A stretch of DNA of 64,000 nt from Ancylobacter moscoviensis (GCF_007559435.1 NZ_VMBP01000002.1:248001-312000); one strand, 5' to 3'. Positions 1-9,235 are shown, counted from the first letter of the stretch. A program made the numbers and translations. Notes: generated by a model not told the origin, from the sequence alone.

Positions 1-366
1 GAGGGGCGCAAGGGCGAGGCCGTCTCGGCGCCGGATACCATCGAGCTCCCGGTGGAGGGCACGCCGCGCCGGCTCAAGCTCTCCTATGTCGGCCAGATTG
101 GCCCCGAGGAACTGCTGCTGCGCATCGTCGAGGACGAGGGGCTGTCGCCCGAGCAGGTGCTGAAAGCCAAGCTCAACCTTACCGTGCGTGAGGCGGAGGT
201 CCTGATGTGGCTGGCACGGGGCAAGGCGAACCGCGACATCGGCGAGATCCTCGGCCTCTCACCGCGCACGGTGAACAAGCATCTGGAGCAGGTCTACGCC
301 AAGATCGGCGTGGAGAACCGCGCGGCTGCGACCGCGCTGGCGGTGACGGCGCTCACCTCGAAATAG
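1..366 (+). CDS. LuxR-family HTH protein, C-terminal part
   Basis: The frame is open from base 1, so this is the 3' end of a gene that starts before the window. The last 65 or so residues form a LuxR/FixJ-type helix-turn-helix: the 'LTVREAEVLMWLARGKANRDIG' region is followed by 'LSPRTVNKHLEQVYAKIGVENR', the usual scaffold and DNA-recognition helices. Proteins of this kind bind promoter DNA as dimers, often as two-component response regulators. The receiver or sensor part lies outside the window, so the signal is unknown. The stretch before the HTH (about residues 20-55) has no motif I recognise. The gene ends at TAG and is followed by a strong hairpin. Family is secure; specific role is not. 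Confidence 0.85.
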   Translation, partial: EGRKGEAVSAPDTIELPVEGTPRRLKLSYVGQIGPEELLLRIVEDEGLSPEQVLKAKLNLTVREAEVLMWLARGKANRDIGEILGLSPRTVNKHLEQVYAKIGVENRAAATALAVTALTSK

Positions 367-394
367 CCCAGCCCTTCATAGAACCTCACGTGAG

Positions 395-432
395 CGAAGG
401 GTGGCGTGGTCCGTGGATCACGCCACCCTTCG
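395..432. terminator. Strong GC-rich hairpin after the LuxR gene
   Basis: A perfect 14-bp inverted repeat (CGAAGGGTGGCGTG, 395-408, and its complement, 419-432) surrounds a 10-nt loop. It starts 29 bp after the LuxR-type gene. No T-run follows, so it is either a hairpin that ends or protects the transcript, or one copy of a dispersed intergenic palindrome. A genome-wide copy count would decide. Confidence 0.55.
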
Positions 433-559
433 TCATGTCGTGGCGCGCGTCGCGCCCATATCCGGAAACCAGCACCGGGGCTGAGGCGCGCGCAATTCAT
501 GACAAGATAATAATATTTTGAAAGTGACATCAAAAAGATATGAAAAAATTTCAAATTTC

Positions 560-587
560 TTGCTTTATGGGTAACGGAGTCTAAATT
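560..587 (+). promoter_or_regulatory. Candidate -35/-10 promoter in an AT-rich block
   Basis: Bases 495-590 are far richer in A and T than the rest of the window. Within them TTGCTT (560-565), a 16-bp spacer and TAAATT (582-587) resemble a sigma-70 promoter. Transcription would start near 594, just ahead of the ATG at 616. This is a pattern match only. Confidence 0.35.
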
Positions 588-615
588 CCCCCGCCAATCC
601 GCGTCAGACGGGGGA

Positions 616-951
616 ATGAAGATGACGATTCGGAAACGTGTTCTGGTGGGGTGTGCTGGCCTCCTGGCGGGGACTGTTTTGCTGGGCAGCCTGGCCGTTG
701 CGCAGCCGCGCTGGGCAGGCAGCGATCTGCAGGGGGCAGTCGACCGCACCTGCATTGTGGAGATCGGCGCCTCGGCTGGCCGGCTCGAACTGCAGAACCT
801 CTGCTACAACCCCAGGGCGGTGCGCATCAGCTGGGGCGACGGGCGCTTCGTCGACTATTGCTTCAACAGCAGCGGTGATGTGCGCTTCGTGGCCAAGCTG
901 TCCGACAGCTACCGGCTCGTGCGCGAGCAGGACATTCTGCTCTGCCAGTGA
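616..951 (+). CDS. Small secreted cysteine-containing protein (111 aa)
   Basis: I do not recognise a family. The first 29 residues look like a Sec signal peptide: a basic start (MKMTIRKR), a hydrophobic core and an 'AVAQP'-like cleavage site. The mature part, about 80 residues, carries four cysteines in the segments RTCIVE, NLCYNP, DYCFNS and the C-terminal LLCQ, so two disulfides in the periplasm are likely. Weakly conserved features such as 'RISWGDGRFVDYC' suggest a small beta-rich fold. It stands alone behind an AT-rich promoter region and is followed by the convergent DUF779 gene. A role outside the cytoplasm is inferred from the signal peptide; nothing more specific is supported. Confidence 0.7.
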   Translation: MKMTIRKRVLVGCAGLLAGTVLLGSLAVAQPRWAGSDLQGAVDRTCIVEIGASAGRLELQNLCYNPRAVRISWGDGRFVDYCFNSSGDVRFVAKLSDSYRLVREQDILLCQ

Positions 952-1035
952 CATGTGCCCGTCGCCGACGGGACCCATCGATGAACGATAGACCGCCATC
1001 CGCCTGACCGCGGGTGACGGTTTCCGTTTTGACGC

Positions 1036-1455
1036 TCAGTCCGCCGGGCCCTCGCCGGTCGGGACGAGCCGATCGAGCTCGTCATCGGTGAAGAGACGAG
1101 AGCGGGTGAGAAACCGCACGTCGCGCCCGTTCTCGAGGCTGAACATGCCGCCGCGTCCTGGCACGACATCGATGATCAGCTGGGTGTGCTTCCAGTAATC
1201 GAACTGCGACGGGCTCATGTAGAACGGCGCGCCGCCGATCTCGCCCATCCGCACGTCTCGATCGCCGACGATGTAGTCGCCCTGCGGGTAGCACATGGGC
1301 GAGGAGCCGTCGCAGCAGCCGCCGGACTGATGGAACAGCAGCGGGCCGTAATCGGCGGTGAGCGTGGCGATCAGCTTCAGCGCCGCGTCGGTCGCGAGAA
1401 CACGGGGAACGGTGCCGATGGCAGCGTGGGGATCGGCCGTGATGACGTCGGTCAT
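1036..1455 (-). CDS. DUF779 family protein
   Basis: A 139-residue protein whose core matches DUF779, a small family typically encoded beside aldehyde and alcohol dehydrogenases. A cysteine cluster, 'HQSGGCCDGSSPMCYP' near residues 42-57, could bind a metal. I chose the ATG at 1455 because GGGAGG lies just upstream and the protein then begins MTDVITADP; a longer in-frame start at 1506 adds only an Arg-rich leader. It is the last gene of the alcohol/aldehyde group, 153 bp after adhP on the same strand. Known family context suggests an accessory role in aldehyde oxidation (for example enzyme maturation or a redox partner), but its biochemistry is not established. Confidence 0.85.
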   Translation of the reverse strand: MTDVITADPHAAIGTVPRVLATDAALKLIATLTADYGPLLFHQSGGCCDGSSPMCYPQGDYIVGDRDVRMGEIGGAPFYMSPSQFDYWKHTQLIIDVVPGRGGMFSLENGRDVRFLTRSRLFTDDELDRLVPTGEGPAD

Positions 1456-1550
1456 GGGGTCCTCCCGGGAGGCGCCGCGCCGCCGGGTATCCCGGCGTTT
1501 CGGCATATGGCGGTTGGGCCGTTCTGATGCGGCCTTGTGCTTGCGAAGAT

Positions 1551-1592
1551 GTGCCGCGCCGTCCCGGTGATCAAGGCCGGAAGGCGCGGCAC
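1551..1592. repeat. Inverted repeat between adhP and the DUF779 gene
   Basis: GTGCCGCGCC (1551-1560) and its exact complement (1583-1592) enclose 22 bases that contain a further CCGG pair. It lies just past the adhP stop. No T-tail follows on the coding strand, so it may be an RNA processing or stability hairpin rather than a terminator. Confidence 0.45.
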
Positions 1593-1608
1593 GCTTTCGT
1601 TCCGCCGG

Positions 1609-2637
1609 TCAGGCGGCGATGTCGAGCACGATGCGGCCGTCGATCTTGCCGGCATGCATGCGCGCGAAGATGTCGTTGATGTCTTCGAGCTTGCCCCGCT
1701 CGACGGTAGCCTGAACCTTGCCGTCGGCAGCGAAGTCGAGCGACTCCTGCAGGTCCAGCCGCGTGCCGACGATGGAGCCGCGCACCGTGGTGCCGTTCAG
1801 CACCATGTCGAAGATCGGCAGCTCGAAGGCGCCGGGCGGCAGCCCGTTCGCCACCAGCGTGCCGCCACGGCGCATCATGCCGAGCGCCTGCTCGAAGGCC
1901 TTGGGCGAGACGGCGGTGACGAGCACTCCATGGGCGCCGCCGATTTCCTTCTTCAGCACCGCGACCGGATCCTGCTCGCGCACATTGACGGTGATGCTGG
2001 CGCCGAGCTTGCGGGCGAGGTCGAGCTTGTCCTCGGCGACGTCGACCGCCGCCACGTTGAGGCCCATGGCCCTGGCGTACTGCACCGCCATGTGGCCGAG
2101 CCCGCCGACGCCGGAGATCACCACCCAGTCGCCGGGCTTGGTGTCGGTCATCTTCAGGCCCTTGTAGACCGTGACGCCGGCGCACAGCACCGGGGCGATC
2201 TCGACGAAGCCGACATTGGCGGGCAGGTGCCCGACATAGTTGGGATCGGCGATGACGTAGTCGGCAAAGCCGCCATTGACCGAGTAGCCGGTGTTCTTCT
2301 GCTCCTCGCACAGCGTCTCCCAGCCGCCGAGGCAGTGAGCGCAGTGGCCGCAGGCGGTGTAGAGCCACGGCACGCCGACGCGGTCGCCTTCCTTTACATG
2401 CTTGACGCCACGGCCGACGCCGGAGACGTAGCCAACGCCCTCGTGACCGGGGATGAAGGGCGGGTTCGGCTTCACCGGCCAGTCGCCCTCGGCGGCGTGC
2501 AGGTCGGTGTGGCAGACGCCGGAAGCCTGGATCCGGACCTGGATCTCGCCCGGGCCGGGCTCGGGGACCGGCACCTCCTCGATGACGAGGGGCTTGCCGA
2601 ATTCACGCACCACAGCGGCCTTCATGGTCTTGGTCAT
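1609..2637 (-). CDS. adhP: Zinc-dependent alcohol dehydrogenase, AdhP type
   Basis: Cytoplasmic NAD-linked medium-chain alcohol dehydrogenase of about 342 residues, the usual family length. It interconverts ethanol-like primary alcohols and aldehydes. The catalytic zinc segment 'GVCHTDLHAAEGDW' lies near residue 40 and 'GHEGVGYV' near 65. The structural zinc cysteines are in 'CGHCAHCLGGWETLC' near 95-110, and the dinucleotide-binding loop is 'GVGGLGHMAVQYA' near 170. I use the ATG at 2637, with GAGGTGAGAGGA upstream; MKAAVV twelve bases later is an alternative. It follows the aldehyde dehydrogenase on the same strand, beyond a terminator-like hairpin, so its level may be set by read-through or by its own promoter. 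Physiologically it pairs with the aldehyde dehydrogenase to turn alcohol into acid. Confidence 0.93.
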   Translation of the reverse strand: MTKTMKAAVVREFGKPLVIEEVPVPEPGPGEIQVRIQASGVCHTDLHAAEGDWPVKPNPPFIPGHEGVGYVSGVGRGVKHVKEGDRVGVPWLYTACGHCAHCLGGWETLCEEQKNTGYSVNGGFADYVIADPNYVGHLPANVGFVEIAPVLCAGVTVYKGLKMTDTKPGDWVVISGVGGLGHMAVQYARAMGLNVAAVDVAEDKLDLARKLGASITVNVREQDPVAVLKKEIGGAHGVLVTAVSPKAFEQALGMMRRGGTLVANGLPPGAFELPIFDMVLNGTTVRGSIVGTRLDLQESLDFAADGKVQATVERGKLEDINDIFARMHAGKIDGRIVLDIAA

Positions 2638-2658
2638 GTGTCCTCTCACCTCCGCTTC

Positions 2659-2679
2659 GCCGACGCCGGATGCGTCGGC
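2659..2679. repeat. Short palindrome upstream of adhP
   Basis: GCCGACGC (2659-2666) and GCGTCGGC (2672-2679) form a perfect 8-bp inverted repeat around five bases, 22 bp ahead of the adhP start. It could be an operator or a 5' leader hairpin. There is no further evidence. Confidence 0.3.
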
Positions 2680-2692
2680 CGAACATGAAAAC

Positions 2693-2720
2693 GGCGGGAC
2701 GGAGGCTGGTCCGTCCCGCC
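2693..2720 (-). terminator. Terminator-like hairpin after the aldehyde dehydrogenase
   Basis: A perfect 11-bp stem (GGCGGGACGGA and its complement) with a 6-nt loop. Read on the minus strand it is followed by GTTTTC. It lies 31 bp past the aldehyde dehydrogenase stop and 55 bp before adhP, so it would end or reduce transcription entering adhP. Confidence 0.65.
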
Positions 2721-2751
2721 GGGTATCGTGTCACATCGCGATGTCGGCGGC

Positions 2752-4269
<1,518 letters not shown>

Positions 4270-4300
4270 ATGATCCTCCCAGGCTGGGAGTCTCAAGATT

Positions 4301-4315
4301 GCACCGGGCGTGCCA
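4301..4315 (-). promoter_or_regulatory. Sigma-54 (-24/-12) promoter of the aldehyde dehydrogenase
   Basis: Read on the minus strand the sequence is TGGCACGCCCGGTGC. The consensus is TGGCACG, four bases, TTGC; only one base differs, and GG and GC are exactly ten bases apart. Transcription would start near 4289, leaving a leader of about 20 nt with the GGAGG ribosome site. The divergent sigma-54 activator gene strongly supports it. Confidence 0.85.
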
Positions 4316-4321
4316 TGCTTA

Positions 4322-4352
4322 TGCGGCAATGCACAAAATCGTCGTTGCGGCA
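4322..4352. repeat. Direct repeats TGCGGCA in the activator-dehydrogenase intergenic region
   Basis: TGCGGCA occurs at 4322-4328 and 4346-4352, 24 bp apart, just upstream of the sigma-54 promoter. The spacing is near two helical turns plus a little, so the copies could bind a regulator or IHF-like bending protein, or be chance. Low confidence. Confidence 0.25.
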
Positions 4353-4444
4353 CGGGAAAATATTGAAATTGTTTGGATTGCCCCTGTACTCGCGGCGGCT
4401 TGAAGATGAAGCCGATGGACGCGGCCGGAAAACTTGGTAGAAAC

Positions 4445-4493
4445 TGTCGGAAAGAACAACAAGACCTGCGACATGTGTGGCATTTTGCAACAC
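4445..4493. promoter_or_regulatory. Candidate upstream activator sites for the sigma-54 regulator
   Basis: GTGTGGCATTTTGCAACAC (4475-4493) is a near-perfect dyad: GTGT, one base, GCA, three T, TGC, one base, ACAC. Just before it TGTCG (4445-4449) and CGACA (4469-4473) form a second, wider inverted repeat. The dyad is about 180 bp from the sigma-54 promoter, a normal enhancer distance, and 15 bp ahead of the regulator's own ATG, so autoregulation is possible. The assignment is inferred from position and symmetry. Confidence 0.55.
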
Positions 4494-4507
4494 TCCGGGA
4501 GGATCGC

Positions 4508-6355
4508 ATGCGCTACGAGGTCTCGCCTCGCGCCGTACTCGCGGCGCGCAAGCAGTTCTTCCAGCACGGCCGGCCCGAGCGGCCGCTGAACGCGCTGGTA
4601 TCGGAACCGATCCTGCGCTCCTGGCAGCGTTGCGCCGATCAGGGGCTCGACAGCGCCGCCCTGCCGCGTCTGGAGCCCTTGACCGCGCACGAGCTCCGCG
4701 CCATCGCCGAGCGGCACGAGAGGCTGCGCCGGCTGTGCCGCCCGGAGATCGAGAGCCTTTATGCCGACGCCATGCAGACCGGCTGCGTGGTTGTGCTCAC
4801 GGATGCGGAGGGGCTGATCCTCGACGCGCTCGGCAACGCCGATTTCGCCGCGCGGGCAGCGCAGGTGGCGCTGCGCCCCGGCGTGTTGTGGGGGGAGAGT
4901 TCGACCGGCACCAACGCGGTCGGCACGGCGCTGGTGGAGGGACGGCCCATCGCCGTTCACGGCGGCGAACACTATTACGACCCGCACGGCATATTGAGCT
5001 GTTCGGCGGCGCCGATCCTCGACCCCTACGGCCAGACGGTGGGCGCGCTCGACCTGTCCGGTCCGGCGGCGGTGGACCATCGGCACGCCCTGGGGCTGGT
5101 GCGCATGGCGGTGGCGCAGATCGAGCACCGCTTCTTCGACGAGGATTTCGCCGGGCGCCGCATCCTGCGCCTCCAGTCCGACCGGGCGCTGCTCGGCACG
5201 GCGCGCGAGGGCGTGCTGGTGTTCGAGGACGACCGGTTGGTGGCGGCGAACCGCACCGGCCTCGGCCTCGTCGGCGCCGACTGGTCGGCGCTCGGCGAGA
5301 GGCAGGCGGGAGAACTGCTGGATCATCTGCCGCGCCCGGATGGCGAGGCGCATGCGCTGCGCGGGGCGGACGGCAGCGCACTCTATGCGCGGTTCGACGC
5401 GGGACCGGCGATACGGCAGACCGTCGTCCCGGCGCCGCGTCCGCTCCGGCGCGTGGAGGGGCCTCTGCTCGGGGCGGCCGAACGCGAGGCGCTGGCCCGC
5501 GCGGTGCGCATGGTGGCGGCGGACGTTCCGGTGCTGATCCGCGGCGAAACCGGCACCGGGAAGGAGCTGGCGGCGCGGGAGGTGCATCGGCTGAGCGCGC
5601 GCGCCGAGGGGCCTTTCGTCGCCGTGAACTGCGCGGCGATTCCCGAGACGCTGATCGAGTCCGAGCTGTTCGGCTATGAGGAGGGGGCCTTCACCGGGGC
5701 GCGGCGTTCCGGCCGGCGGGGCCTACTGCGCGAGGCCGATGGTGGCGTCCTGTTCCTTGACGAGATCGGCGACATGCCTCTGTCGCTGCAGTCCCGCCTG
5801 CTGCGGGTGCTGCAGGAGCGGGAAGTCGCCCCGCTTGGCGGCGGCAAGCCGGTGAAGGTCGATTTCGCGCTCGTCTGTGCCACCCATCGTGACTTGCGGG
5901 CGCTGGTGGAGGCCGGCAGCTTCCGCCAGGATCTGTATTTCCGCATCGCCCATTACACGGTGGAACTGCCGCCGCTGCGTGCCATGGAAGATCGGGGCGG
6001 CATCGTGCGCGCGCTATGGCGCCGTCTCGTCGATGACGAGCGGCTGACGCTGGCGGAAGGATGCGAGGCGCGCCTTGCCGCCTATGGCTGGCCGGGCAAT
6101 TTTCGCCAGCTGGCCGGCACGCTCCGGGCGCTGGCGGCGCTGGCTGAGCCCTTCCTGCCGGTGGAGGAGGCGATGCTGCCGCCCGACATCGTCGCCGCGC
6201 CGGCCCTGTCCGTACCGGCGGAGGCGACGCTGGATGCGCTGACCGTGGAAGCGATGCGGCGCGCGCTCGATGCCTGCGGGGGCAATGTCTCTCAGGCGGC
6301 GCGCAAGCTCGGCATCAACCGTTCGACCCTGTACCGCCGCTTGTTCCACGCCTGA
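4508..6355 (+). CDS. acoR: Sigma-54-dependent activator, AcoR-like (GAF-AAA+-Fis)
   Basis: A 615-residue enhancer-binding protein. An N-terminal sensory part (about 25-215) contains a GAF-like domain with '[18 protein letters not shown]', as in AcoR-type regulators. The central AAA+ domain (about 315-530) has Walker A GETGTGKE (346-353), the sigma-54 contact loop GAFTGA (393-398) and Walker B '[11 protein letters not shown]'. A Fis-type HTH ends the protein ('[20 protein letters not shown]'). There is no receiver domain, so it probably senses a small molecule directly; known AcoR proteins respond to acetoin or acetaldehyde. The ATG at 4508 has GGGAGGATCGC before it. It diverges from the aldehyde dehydrogenase that it most likely activates. 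The inducer is not shown by sequence; the gene symbol is by similarity only. Confidence 0.9.
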   Translation: MRYEVSPRAVLAARKQFFQHGRPERPLNALVSEPILRSWQRCADQGLDSAALPRLEPLTAHELRAIAERHERLRRLCRPEIESLYADAMQTGCVVVLTDAEGLILDALGNADFAARAAQVALRPGVLWGESSTGTNAVGTALVEGRPIAVHGGEHYYDPHGILSCSAAPILDPYGQTVGALDLSGPAAVDHRHALGLVRMAVAQIEHRFFDEDFAGRRILRLQSDRALLGTAREGVLVFEDDRLVAANRTGLGLVGADWSALGERQAGELLDHLPRPDGEAHALRGADGSALYARFDAGPAIRQTVVPAPRPLRRVEGPLLGAAEREALARAVRMVAADVPVLIRGETGTGKELAAREVHRLSARAEGPFVAVNCAAIPETLIESELFGYEEGAFTGARRSGRRGLLREADGGVLFLDEIGDMPLSLQSRLLRVLQEREVAPLGGGKPVKVDFALVCATHRDLRALVEAGSFRQDLYFRIAHYTVELPPLRAMEDRGGIVRALWRRLVDDERLTLAEGCEARLAAYGWPGNFRQLAGTLRALAALAEPFLPVEEAMLPPDIVAAPALSVPAEATLDALTVEAMRRALDACGGNVSQAARKLGINRSTLYRRLFHA

Positions 6356-6454
6356 GGCGCGCGCGAGCGGAACCGTGCGGGATGAGCCGTTGGCCGATGA
6401 TGATCCGTGCCACTGAGGCGGTCAGGCTGCTGAAGGCGCGGTTGCCGCCGCCAT

Positions 6455-6817
6455 TCAGAGCTCGGTCGGCTCGGGGTCCTGCTCGGGCGGGCCGGGGTTT
6501 CCCTCGATCCGGTCGCGATAGACCGAGGCGCGGGCGAGCAGCATCAGCGTCACCGGCGTGGTGATGGTGACGAAGAGGGCTATGAGCACTTCGTGCACCA
6601 GCGGCCGGCTCTGCAGCACGGAAAAGCAGATCATCGAGCCGATGAGGATCGACCCGGTGCCGAGCGTGGCGCCGAGCGAGGGCGCGTGCAGGCGCGCGTA
6701 GAAATCCGGCAGCCGCCACAAGCCGATGGAGCCGATGAGCGTGACGAGCGCCCCGACGACGATGAAGAAGGAGACCAGCAGCGCCGCCCAGAGCGGCAGG
6801 TCGGGTGCCTCGCTCAT
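6455..6817 (-). CDS. mrpG: Mrp/Mnh Na+/H+ antiporter subunit G
   Basis: Last gene of the cation antiporter operon, 120 residues, matching MnhG/PhaG. Three hydrophobic segments occupy about 8-32, 42-65 and 68-92, with the family signature 'GSIGLWRLPDFYARLHAPSLGATLG'. The C-terminal tail is hydrophilic and Pro/Glu-rich. The ATG (6817) overlaps the mrpF stop as ATGA, so translation is coupled. Mrp complexes in the inner membrane exchange cytoplasmic Na+ or K+ for protons and support growth under alkali or salt; subunit G is small but normally required for activity. Confidence 0.93.
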   Translation of the reverse strand: MSEAPDLPLWAALLVSFFIVVGALVTLIGSIGLWRLPDFYARLHAPSLGATLGTGSILIGSMICFSVLQSRPLVHEVLIALFVTITTPVTLMLLARASVYRDRIEGNPGPPEQDPEPTEL

Positions 6818-7095
6818 TCGATCACCTCGCCGCGCATGAGGAACTTGGCGAGGGCCACCGTGCCCACGAAGCCGAGCAGGCCGATGATCAGCGCTGCCTC
6901 GAAATAGAGAGTCGTGCCGCTGCGGATGCCGAGCGTGAGCAGCATCAGCATGGCGTTCACATAGAAGGTGTCGAGGCCGATGATGCGGTCCTGGGCACGC
7001 GGGCCGCGGATGAAGCGCAGCGCCGCGAACGCCATGGCGAAGGCCAGCAGCACCTGCGCCGCCGTGATCGACCAGCCGAGGATCATCGGGCTCAT
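6814..7095 (-). CDS. mrpF: Mrp/Mnh Na+/H+ antiporter subunit F
   Basis: A 93-residue inner-membrane protein with three hydrophobic segments and the MnhF signature 'RGPRAQDRIIGLDTFYVNAMLMLLTLGIRSG'. I place the start at the ATG at 7095, which overlaps the mrpE stop as ATGA; a much longer frame runs upstream but only because it is a shadow of mrpE and mrpD. Subunit F is an accessory membrane component needed for assembly of the hetero-oligomeric antiporter. Confidence 0.93.
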   Translation of the reverse strand: MSPMILGWSITAAQVLLAFAMAFAALRFIRGPRAQDRIIGLDTFYVNAMLMLLTLGIRSGTTLYFEAALIIGLLGFVGTVALAKFLMRGEVIE

Positions 7096-7589
7096 TCGAA
7101 GATCTCCATCAGCAGGGACTCGTAGCGCTGTTTGATGATGCGCGCCCACTGCTTCTCGTCGACGAGGTCGAGCACGTGCAGCATCAGGACACGGCTTGCC
7201 GGATCGTAATGCACCCACTGGGTGCCCGGGGTGCAGGTCATCACAATGGCGAGGATAGCAAGGCCGTAGCGGTTCGTAAGATCGAGCCGCAGGCTCATGA
7301 AGCCGGCATGGGTGCGCCGCTCGTCGCTGCCGAGGATGATGCTGCCGACCGCGACGTTCGAGCGGAACACGTCGACGAAGACCCGTCCGGCAAGGCGCAT
7401 CGCCGCCACCGGCCGGCGCAGCCCGGTCGGCGGCGGGTCGAGCGCCACCATCAGCCAGCAGCCGCCGAAGGCGACGATGGTGCCGAGCAGAATCTGGCCG
7501 GGCGACAGGCTCTGCATCAACAGCAGCCACATCGCCAGCAGGGCGAGGAAGAGCAGGGGGTAGGGCAGGACGCGCTTGAGGGCGGTCAT
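7092..7589 (-). CDS. mrpE: Mrp/Mnh Na+/H+ antiporter subunit E
   Basis: A 165-residue protein beginning MTALKRVLPYPLLF, with two or three N-terminal hydrophobic segments and a soluble C-terminal half. The typical MnhE blocks 'VFVDVFRSNVAVGSIILG' and 'MTCTPGTQWVHYDP' are clear. The ATG at 7589 overlaps the mrpD stop (ATGA), which settles the start. MrpE is a small membrane subunit needed for full antiport activity and complex stability. Confidence 0.93.
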   Translation of the reverse strand: MTALKRVLPYPLLFLALLAMWLLLMQSLSPGQILLGTIVAFGGCWLMVALDPPPTGLRRPVAAMRLAGRVFVDVFRSNVAVGSIILGSDERRTHAGFMSLRLDLTNRYGLAILAIVMTCTPGTQWVHYDPASRVLMLHVLDLVDEKQWARIIKQRYESLLMEIFE

Positions 7590-9235
7590 GGCGCGCCTCC
7601 CGTGGCGGGCTGCCCGGCGGGCGCGGCACCGGCCGGCTTGGTGCCAAGCACCTCGCGGGCATATTCGCTCGGCCAGTAAAGGATCTGCGCCGTCGATTCC
7701 ATGTAGCGCATCGTCGGTCCGCCCATCACCGTCATGGTGGCGCACAGGAAGAGCAGGGCTCCGATGGGGATCGCCTCGATGGCCCGCACACGGGGGATCT
7801 CGTTCTCCGCCGGCATCCACAGCGTGCGGATGCCGTTGCGCGTCATGGCAATCAGCGTGGCGAGGCCGGAGGCCACCACCAGCGCGACGAAGGCCCAATG
7901 CGCTGCGTCGATATCGCCGGCCTCGTTCATCACGGCCGAGAGCATGGCGAACTTGGCGATGAAGCCCGACAGCGGCGGCAGGCCGGCGAGCAGTGCCGTG
8001 CAGGCGACGAAGGCGCCGCCCAGCACTGCGATGGTGGCCGGGATGGCGACGCCGACCTCCTCGTCCTCGTCCGCGATGTCCTCCTCGGGATCGCCGAAGA
8101 TCTCCAGCGTCACGGCCAGCACGTCGGCGCCGGCGGCCTGGCCGCGTTCGATCAGCTCGACCAGCAGGAAATAGGCGCTGATCGCCAAAGTGGAGGTCGC
8201 CAGATAATAGAGGGCGCCGGAAATCACCGCGCTGTTGCCGGTGCCGATGGCCGCCAGCAGCGTGCCGGACGACACGAGCACCGCATAGCCGCCAAGGCGT
8301 TGCATCGACTGGGAAGCGAGCACGCCGATGCCGCCGAAGGCGATGGTGGCCATGCCGCCATAATAGAGCCAGAGGCCCCCGAAATCCTCCGATGCGCCCG
8401 CCTCGTCGCCGAAGCACAGCAGGAACAGGCGCATGATCACGTAGATGCCGACCTTGGTCATGATGGCGAACATGGCCGCGACCGGCGCGCAGGCGGCGGC
8501 ATAGGTGGTCGGCAGCCAGAAGCTGAGCGGCCACATGCCGGCCTTCACGAGGAAGGCAATGCCGAGCACGGCCGCGCCCGCCTCCATCAAGACCCGCGAC
8601 TGGGGCGCCAGCGTTGGTACCACACGGCTGAGATCGGCCATGTTGAGGGTGCCGGTGACGCCGTAGATCAGGCTTACGCCGATAAGGAAGAGCGAGGAGG
8701 CGATGAGATTGATCGGGATGTAATGCAGGCCCGCCCGCACACGGGCGGTGCCCGAGCCATGCAGCACCAGCCCGTAGGAGGCGGCGAGCAGGATCTCGAA
8801 GAAGACGAAGAGGTTGAACAGGTCGCCGGTGAGGAAGGCGCCGTTAAGCCCCATGAGCAGCAGCAGGAACAGCGTGTAGAAGCGCGGTCCCGCATTGTGC
8901 CAGCGCGCCATGGCGAAAAGCAGCGTCGCGCTGCCCAGCACGGCGGTGAGCAGCAGCATCAGCGCGGCGAGCCGATCGACCACCAGGACGATGCCGAAGG
9001 GCGGGGGCCAGTTGCCGAGCGGGTAGACGAACATCGTCGACCAGCGCTCGTCGCTCGGCGTGTTCACCATGACGAACAGGGTGATCGCGACGGCGAGCAG
9101 GGCGAGCACCGTGGCCAGGCTCAGCGACATCTTGAACAGACGTCGGCGCTCGTCGAACAGCAGCATGAAGGCGCCCACCGCCAGCGGCAGCAGGATGGGC
9201 AGGATGGCGAGGTGCTCGACGGCGGGCATCGTCAT
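7586..9235 (-). CDS. mrpD: Mrp/Mnh Na+/H+ antiporter subunit D
   Basis: A 549-residue polytopic membrane protein of the complex-I NuoL/M/N-like antiporter family (Proton_antipo_M). About 14 transmembrane segments are visible. Key family blocks are 'FFEILLAASYGLVLHG' with the channel glutamate and 'AFLVKAGMWPLSFWLPTTYAAA' with the conserved lysine. It starts at ATG 9235, overlapping the mrpC stop. The loop near 'GDPEEDIADEDEEVGV' is notably acidic compared with family members I know. MrpD and MrpA provide the ion-translocating channels. Confidence 0.95.
   Translation of the reverse strand: MTMPAVEHLAILPILLPLAVGAFMLLFDERRRLFKMSLSLATVLALLAVAITLFVMVNTPSDERWSTMFVYPLGNWPPPFGIVLVVDRLAALMLLLTAVLGSATLLFAMARWHNAGPRFYTLFLLLLMGLNGAFLTGDLFNLFVFFEILLAASYGLVLHGSGTARVRAGLHYIPINLIASSLFLIGVSLIYGVTGTLNMADLSRVVPTLAPQSRVLMEAGAAVLGIAFLVKAGMWPLSFWLPTTYAAACAPVAAMFAIMTKVGIYVIMRLFLLCFGDEAGASEDFGGLWLYYGGMATIAFGGIGVLASQSMQRLGGYAVLVSSGTLLAAIGTGNSAVISGALYYLATSTLAISAYFLLVELIERGQAAGADVLAVTLEIFGDPEEDIADEDEEVGVAIPATIAVLGGAFVACTALLAGLPPLSGFIAKFAMLSAVMNEAGDIDAAHWAFVALVVASGLATLIAMTRNGIRTLWMPAENEIPRVRAIEAIPIGALLFLCATMTVMGGPTMRYMESTAQILYWPSEYAREVLGTKPAGAAPAGQPATGGAP

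Noticed and set aside
4475-4493. A sigma-54 promoter for the activator gene itself
   Set aside because: TGGCATTTTGCA looks similar, but GG and GC are six bases apart instead of ten, so it cannot be a -24/-12 element.
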